Below, in pieces: positions 58,301 through 64,000 of a DNA stretch of 64,000 bases. This DNA is from Paraphoma chrysanthemicola. Lineage: Eukaryota > Ascomycota > Dothideomycetes > Pleosporales > Phaeosphaeriaceae. The number at the start of each line of letters is the position of its first letter. Within the stretch, counting starts at the first letter, position 1. Where the stretch lies: NCBI GenBank assembly GCA_020744225.1, contig JAGMWG010000002.1:992001-1056000 (forward strand). The letters are read 5' to 3'. The notes beneath the pieces were generated by a model that was not told the DNA's origin, ran no database searches, and worked only from the letters and a program-made list of their open reading frames with translations. Position numbers and translations under genes: made by a program.

Positions 58301-60546
58301 ATAGTACCCAGCCCAATCTCGGCATTCATATGATCGATCAATTTAAGGTGCAACTTGCTCTCTAATAGATCCTGGCCTGTCACCATTGTCTCGTAACGCC
58401 GGACCTTCGTCTGACGGGTCATGATAACTGCTACCGCAGTATCGTCAAACTGAGGTCGACCGGCGCGTCCGAGCATTTGCATCATCTCTAGATCAGAGTA
58501 TTCTTGCATGCCGTCATTTGTGTAGGTCACAGTATTCTTAACGATGACCAAGTGGCATGGGAGATTCACACCCACGGCTAAAGTCGATGTGCAGCAGATG
58601 ACGTTGATATCGCCGCGAAGAAATCCGTTTTCCACCCGTGTACGGTCATTGAAATCGAGTCCGGCGTGATGGAATGCGACACCAGAAGCAGTCGTATCGC
58701 GAAGATCCTTGTTGGCAAATGATGGGTGTTTCGTAGGTGGATTCCACTTGCGGTCCTGTCCATGCCTCGACATCCACCAAGTGGCTATCAATCTGGCCGT
58801 CTTGAGGCAGGATGCTCGTGTCGCACAAAATATCATGATGGGCTTGCCCTCAGAGTACTTGGCAATGACCTCCGGAAGTTTCGTATCAAGGACCTTCTCG
58901 AAGCCAAAGTCATTGCTGGTTTGGCATACGTAACCACATACATGCTTTCGGAGCTGAACGGGGCGGAACTCCTCGCCGAATTTCTCGTTAATTGCTGGCT
59001 CGGAGGGGAGTAATTGATTCCGGCCAAGCCAAGCTGCGACATCGTGAAAGTTGGGAACTGTCGCTGACAACGCAACGAAGCGCACATCCGTTCCTATGGA
59101 CTTCATTCTCGACACAACAGCTTCTAGTACAGCACCACGGTCTTCTTTGAGAATGTGAACCTCATCAATTAAGAAAACTTTGATGAGACGCATGAGCTTT
59201 TCGTGATCTCTCCACTTCCTGGTGATACTGTCCCATTTCTCGGGCGTGGTTATGATGATGTTTGCGCTTTGAACATTGCGGACGTCAGAAGCATCACTAT
59301 CGCCAGTAAGCTCAGCACATTTGAGGCCAACCGGAGTGAATTTGGCAGCCCAGTCGCGTTGACGCTCAGCGCAGAGTGCCTTGGTCGGCGCCTGGTAGAT
59401 GATTTTGTACTGCCCGGTCGCATTCGTTGCAATGGCCCGGCATATCGCAAGTTCCAGTATGACGGTCTTGCCACTTCCGGTAGGTGAAGCAAGTACGAAG
59501 TTGTTGTCTGAGCGGAACACGGAATCGAAGCACTTGGATTGCACAGCGTTGAAAGCGGGGTAGGGAAACACTGCACGAAGGCGGTCTGGTAGATCGGATA
59601 CTGGAACAAGATTGATGCCTTGGCACACGGGTAGGGCATATGGTAACTTCGTTGCTTTTGGCTGTGGTTGCGCGGCACGATCCTGTGCTTGCTGAGGCAT
59701 CGCTTGATAAGATCTGGTTTGTTCATGCCAATCGTTCTGAGAGCATCGTTGTTCAGGCGTGGCACAATGCTCATACGATCGGCTGGCATTGGTATCTTGA
59801 TGATGCCGGAAATTTTGGCCTTCGCCTCCAGAAGGCCCATATCGAGTGTCATCATGCGTAAGTGGTATAAAACTGTTCTCGGCACGTCGCTGGCCAGCCT
59901 TGAGAGCGGGAGATGACGAAGGTCCAAGCTGGACATCCGAACTCGACTCTTCTGGCAGATTGGCATTGTAGGCGAATCGACCTTCAATTCGTCAGATAAG
60001 ATAGTAGCGAACACCCCAATACTCACTCAGCGGATCGCGAATGGTAGGATCGGGACGACCTTTGTGTTGTGCTAGCATTGCACTCGCAGCGTGTCCGCCC
60101 AAGCGATCGTCTTGCTCTTCCATTTCATTGTACATGCTAAGCTCATGAATTCGAGATGGACGTCGTGATACAGACGGCGCCGCGGTGCTGAAGAGTCTGG
60201 ATGGGCCTGGCGCGAGCGATAGTCGCGCCTTACCCTGCTCCGCCTGCTGCTTGCGGGCTGGGTATGGTCGCTGCAACACTCTATCATCTCACATGTGTTA
60301 GCATAGGCACAATCAGGTGAGGTTAGACACTATACCGAATGAGTCAAATTTCATCTGGCCGTCATCTTCAGAGCGATCGTAATCTTCGACGTCGTCGTAG
60401 GCGGCATGCCGATATCGCGTAGTTCGGAATCGGTCTCGATTTGGTGCTGTCGGCGCGACTTGTCTGACTTGCGGTTGTGAGACTGGAAACTGCGACGGAC
60501 CGCGCTGGCTGCGGTCATCGAAGCGGTAGTATGAATTACTCTCCAT
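55397..60546 (-). CDS. MER3: ATP-dependent DNA helicase MER3/HFM1, meiotic
   Basis: HFM1/MER3 is a Ski2-like helicase that stabilises recombination intermediates and promotes crossovers in meiosis. Seven exons (60546-60336, 60287-60027, 59981-58006, 57953-57375, 57327-57173, 57124-57027, 56973-55397) close in frame for 1618 residues. Helicase motifs: ASPTGSGKT near 322 (I), LIDEVHIL (II, DEVH), ALSATVPN (III), STLAVGVNLP (V) and QMLGRAGRPQFDD (VI). A winged helix follows, then the Sec63-like region with QIDGIGPVAVRKLVNAGVRS and ITKCPDGVKIQV. The acidic, low-complexity C-terminal half contains a Cys/His cluster (WACNHQCKNKHGCKHFCCK) seen in fungal HFM1 proteins. The 48-nt intron 57172-57125 keeps frame either way; I infer splicing from its CTAAC branch and CAG end. 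The gene is expected to be meiosis-specific. Confidence 0.92.
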
Positions 60547-60877
60547 GGTCACACAAGCATGGAGGGAGGAAGTACGACGTGAGGCGGTCAGTACTGTGAG
60601 AGGGAGGGCGAGAACGAGGTGCAAAGTGTGATTGTGGCGAAGAAACTCTTCCAAGGCGAGTGATGTTGAGACGAAAGGAGAAGGCGCAATGGGAGAAGTT
60701 GCGTCGAGACACGTGATTGACGCCTCACCACAGAAGGCCCACGCCTCGGCGCAACCGTCAACTGTGGTGATAGACAGGCATCACTTGAAACTGTGCGCAA
60801 TGCTTGAATAACGAGAATAATTTCATCAAAGGTCATCGCTACGACCATATCGTGATTTTGTTCGATACTCATCTGTG
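60547..60877. promoter_or_regulatory. MER3 promoter region
   Basis: The 331 bp between the MER3 start and the 3' end of the nucleotide-sugar transporter gene. No specific site is identified. Confidence 0.4.
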
Positions 60878-62444
60878 TCAAGCATCCCGCTTGGATTGAA
60901 ACCCTCTATCAAATGTCGGTGTCACGGGGAGTGGGCCGTGCGAACCATTCGACGCATCTCTGTAGTGCAATGCGGGCGAACTAACCGTCTTTTCGAGGCT
61001 CGCAATCTGCAACGGCGATTGCGTAGCGGGGCGCTCTGGCTTAGTGTAAAGATATGTGGCAAATAGTACAACGCATGTGCCAATGAAAAACTGTTAGGCA
61101 TTAGCGAAGATTTGGTGAACATATTGGGAGGGAATGCTTACCGACGGGGTGACCTTGAAGTCGAAGAAGTACGCACTTGCAATACAGCTCAACACAATGC
61201 TCACGCTCGTCGCGAAATTCTTTGCGATGTTGTCGGCATAATTGATGACCAAAGCCACAATCACACCGCCCGCAGCCTGGAACAAGATGGCCAACCACAC
61301 CACCCAGTTGTAACCAGCAAAGAAGCCTGTTTTGGCGATTGCCGCCCCTTCGTTCCAGAACACTCCTAGGAAGAGAGATGGAAAGAGCGACCAAAAGGAG
61401 AGCTGACAGTTTCGCACCCAGAGCGTGGTGTTCTTTGCGGTGTGTGAGTCTTTCAGGATCTTCTCAAAGGTAACACCGGCAAGACCCGAGAGTGCGCAAG
61501 CCACCATGACAGCCAAGAGACCAACACGGCTGTTCATGTGGGACTCTTTGGCGCTGCTGTCGGCTTCGATGCCTTCGTAGGTAGCAGATCGTACCAGTTT
61601 GTGTGCCGCGACGCTGCCGAGCTTACGCAATTCCTCAAAGGTACTTGGCCACACCTTCGAATCGGGTGTTACCGGCGCAGGTGTATGCTGAGGAACTTGG
61701 ATGATGGACACCCCGATTATTAGGAACAAGAGAGAGAGCCATTTGCGCGCGGATAATGACCTGCCCAGCATGAGGACGCTGAAGATGGCCGTGGTGAGAA
61801 TCTTTAGCTGATAGGTGACCTGGAATGTCGCTGCATCCAAATTGCTGACGGCAACATATTGAAGAGTGTTTTGTATAGTGTATAAGATCGCGGGTATTCC
61901 GAGCTTCCAGCTTTCGTTGCTAACGATGGCGGTTGCGAGCGTCGAAAAGAGGGTCGTGAGCGTGGTATTCGAGGGCAGGGTCTGTGACATCTCGTACAGG
62001 GCCTTTGAGCGGCGTCAGTACAGGACTGGGAGTTGGGGGAATGGGTTGCGCACCATAGTCAAGCTGATGCCCAGCTTAATGACCTCGTTCAGGAATACGC
62101 TTGTGCTGGTGTGGTAACGCTGGCCATCTACCAAGGGCATTACACGAGAATAGTGCATTATCTGCACCCGTCAGCCTCCGCTGGTATTTCGTGCGCGTTG
62201 AAGTGTTCCTGGGTCCTCCGTCGGGTGTAGACGCGCGCGTGGATCTAAGGAATCGTGGGCTCTGGAGTCATTTGGGCGGAGGGATCGGAGGAGAAGTCGT
62301 ACCAAAATGAGCGCCGAGTTCTGGAAAGTAAGCTGCAGGGCAATTAGCAAGATGCTCCAAATCCGTCCTTGTTGTACCTACTGTAGCTAACGACAGGTGC
62401 TTCATTGACACGCCGCCCAATGACGCGCTCGCTGTCCTCGCCAT
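60878..62444 (-). CDS. Nucleotide-sugar transporter, SLC35A type
   Basis: The protein exchanges a cytosolic UDP-sugar for lumenal UMP in the Golgi; UDP-galactose or UDP-GlcNAc is likely from the family, but the substrate is not proven. Five exons (62444-62382, 62332-62303, 62161-62054, 62002-61142, 61090-60878), all phase 0, give 424 residues; the second exon has only 30 nt. The first helix is assembled from three exons (LTFQNSALIL and MHYSRVM). Family signatures are FLNEVIKLGISL, YTIQNTLQYVAVSNLDAATF, QVTYQLKILTTAIFSVLMLG, GFFAGYNWVVW, and YADNIAKNFATSVSIVLSC. Ten spans are expected. The large loop before MNSRVGLLAVMV is lumenal or cytosolic and variable in the family. The C-terminal tail (about 50 residues) is hydrophilic. 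Confidence 0.88.
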
Positions 62445-63663
62445 GATGCCTGATGCGCCGGCAGGGCTACAAGGAGCTATTCTAACGCGAAAACGATTGC
62501 TATTGGACCTTCATGGGATGTCCAGGAATTTGCAACGCTAGAAATACGACAATAAGGTTATACTGGCAGCATGAAGAGGAACAAAGGGCTTGGTCCCGCG
62601 GGCGAGATGTTGTTGTCTGGACGTTGCGGCGTCAGCCAGCCTGGACCGACCGTGGAGACGGGTTGCGGGGGCCTAAAGGCGGCCCCGGTCCCTGCCTTTG
62701 CTTAGCGTACCTGCATCATTAGCGCCGATCCTCTAGCAACCACGTGGTTTCGCGTCTTCGCTGCGTCCTTCTCCATCCTCACTTAAGCTGGCATCTGTGA
62801 TTGCGTTCATCGATTCGTACACTTCTTTCTGTACATCGACTTGATCATCACACCACGATACGTTCTATCAGCTGGGAGTATGCAATGCAGTTCTGGACCT
62901 CAATGTGATCATTCATGGTGCGGAACATTCCCAAGCGCCATGCTTCCATCCGTTCTCACAGTCAGATGGGTGTACAGTACTTCAGACGGAGGTTGCAGAA
63001 CAAGGAACCATGGTGTCTAGCAGTCAAGGTAGTCAGAGAATCCGATGCCGCTCGGGCTTGTACATCGGTCTTGGTGGACATCAGCCCAACCATGCTGGCC
63101 AATGTGATGCATACTGACATCATACAACTGACCTGAGACAGGGTACATCTGAAACGCTACCTCGTCCAGCGACTTTGCGCCTCTTCCGTCCGCTTAAACT
63201 GACAATCCCTCTCAAAGAATGGCCATGCCACAGGACAAGCTTCAGCTCACCTCAGACGAAAAGCTTGGACATCCCTTCATTCGCTATTTTGCCTGCCATA
63301 TTGCTCCTTAAGGGTTTGTTCTGTTTCAAAGCGTCCGGATATGGCCAACACACGGTCGCGGAGAATTGCAAGAGTACTGGGCAGAGCGGAACAAAGCACG
63401 TGCCCTTGCGTAAGACCATCCGCGCGACTGTGGTGCGCTCCGATAGCGATCTTCTTCGAATCAGACGTGTCGGACGTTGATGTCAAGTTGCACAGAGTTC
63501 TCAGTACAGTATAGCTCATCACTCCTAGCTCACAGCCACATTGCCATTCCCATGCACAGCCCGCTGATCTTGTGGTCAACGTATAAGAGTGCATGGGTTC
63601 CAACCAAGAGACAACATCATCATCTTCCAAACTCAAAGCCTTCATATCGGATCAACCATCGCA
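62445..63663. other. Divergent intergenic region
   Basis: About 1.2 kb between the divergent nucleotide-sugar transporter and secreted repeat protein genes. It contains the TATA box listed next. No supported gene. Confidence 0.45.
63582..63587 (+). promoter_or_regulatory. TATA box of the secreted repeat protein
   Basis: TATAAG lies 77 bases before the ATG at 63664, a good distance for a highly expressed fungal gene with a short leader. Confidence 0.5.
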
Positions 63664-64000
63664 ATGCGTCTCTCTACCATAGCCACCCTCGCAGCACTTG
63701 GCTTGACAGCTTCCGCGCTTCCTATCGATGAAAAGCGCCAGACCAACAAGTTTGACAGGTGTTCCAACTTTGGCGATGAGTGGTGCACTGATGGTGAAGT
63801 CTTGACATGCAAACAAGTACCTTTCACTGATGAGGGCTGGGTGAAAAGTACACACAAGACATGCTCAGCCAAACGCCAGACGGAGAAGTTTGACAAATGC
63901 TTCAACTACGGCGAGGAGTGGTGCAACGATGGCGAGGTCTTGACTTGCAAGAAGGTCCCATTTGTGGATCAGGGACGCGTGAAGAGCACACATAAGACGT
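63664..64000 (+). CDS. Secreted Cys-rich protein with Kex2-bounded repeats, partial
   Basis: The frame opens at 63664 and is open to the window end (112 codons visible). Residues 1-19 are a signal peptide (MRLSTIATLAALGLTASA), followed by LPIDEKR. A 46-residue unit then begins QTNKFDRC and ends CSAKR, and a second unit begins QTEKFDKC. Each unit has four Cys, a conserved EWC.DGEVLTCK core, and starts with Gln directly after Lys-Arg, a Kex2 processing site. The design fits a Kex2-processed repeat protein that is cut into several similar small, disulfide-bonded peptides. Gln at the new N-terminus could cyclise to pyroglutamate. Peptide effectors, RiPP precursors and cell-wall repellent peptides are all possible; no function is assigned. 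The number of repeats is unknown. Confidence 0.8.
   Translation, partial: MRLSTIATLAALGLTASALPIDEKRQTNKFDRCSNFGDEWCTDGEVLTCKQVPFTDEGWVKSTHKTCSAKRQTEKFDKCFNYGEEWCNDGEVLTCKKVPFVDQGRVKSTHKT

Overview
The window is nuclear DNA of a filamentous ascomycete (Pezizomycotina; a Dothideomycete such as a Mycosphaerellales species is my best guess, not proven). Evidence: about 17 protein-coding genes on both strands, most interrupted by 44-60 nt GT...AG introns with CTAAC/CTGAC-like branch points, long intergenic regions, a decayed Fot1/pogo-type transposon whose premature stops all fit repeat-induced point mutation (RIP), and fungal families such as a siderophore transporter, a PTH11/rhodopsin-like protein, a 7TM-RGS protein and a NACHT (NLR-like) receptor.

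Layout. 1-16.6 kb: lineage-specific genes: a partial membrane-anchored protein with an in-frame TAG (1-1735, -), an unrecognised gene with an apparent frameshift (3027-5546, -), a small membrane protein (8024-9014, +), a 92-residue protein split by a 181-nt intron (12179-12638, +), and a protein kinase with a long novel C-terminus and an in-frame TGA (13368-16555, +). 17-29 kb: siderophore transporter with three perfect iron-GATA sites upstream, vacuolar carboxypeptidase S, 7TM-RGS protein, rhodopsin/PTH11-like protein. 29.2-31.1 kb: Fot1-like transposon with identical 68-bp terminal inverted repeats. 31-35.3 kb: an SDR oxidoreductase, an SH3 protein with a duplicated terminal exon, and an MFS transporter. 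36.9-45.7 kb: an island bracketed by AT-rich DNA, holding a head-to-head pair: a stand-alone alpha/beta hydrolase and an NLR-like gene whose own hydrolase domain lacks the nucleophile serine. 46.9-62.4 kb: conserved housekeeping block: TFIIE-beta, Mlp1/TPR nucleoporin, MER3/HFM1 meiotic helicase, nucleotide-sugar transporter. 63.7 kb to the end: a secreted, Cys-rich, Kex2-type repeat protein running off the window.

Functional reading. The housekeeping block is compact and conserved; the rest is accessory. The strongest leads are the hydrolase/NLR pair (a candidate immune or incompatibility module with a degenerate sensor-like hydrolase domain), the Kex2-repeat secreted protein, the SH3 gene with two interchangeable terminal exons, and the iron-responsive promoter. 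Exon boundaries were set by hand from splice motifs plus reading-frame continuity; most multi-exon models close in frame, but none has transcript support.
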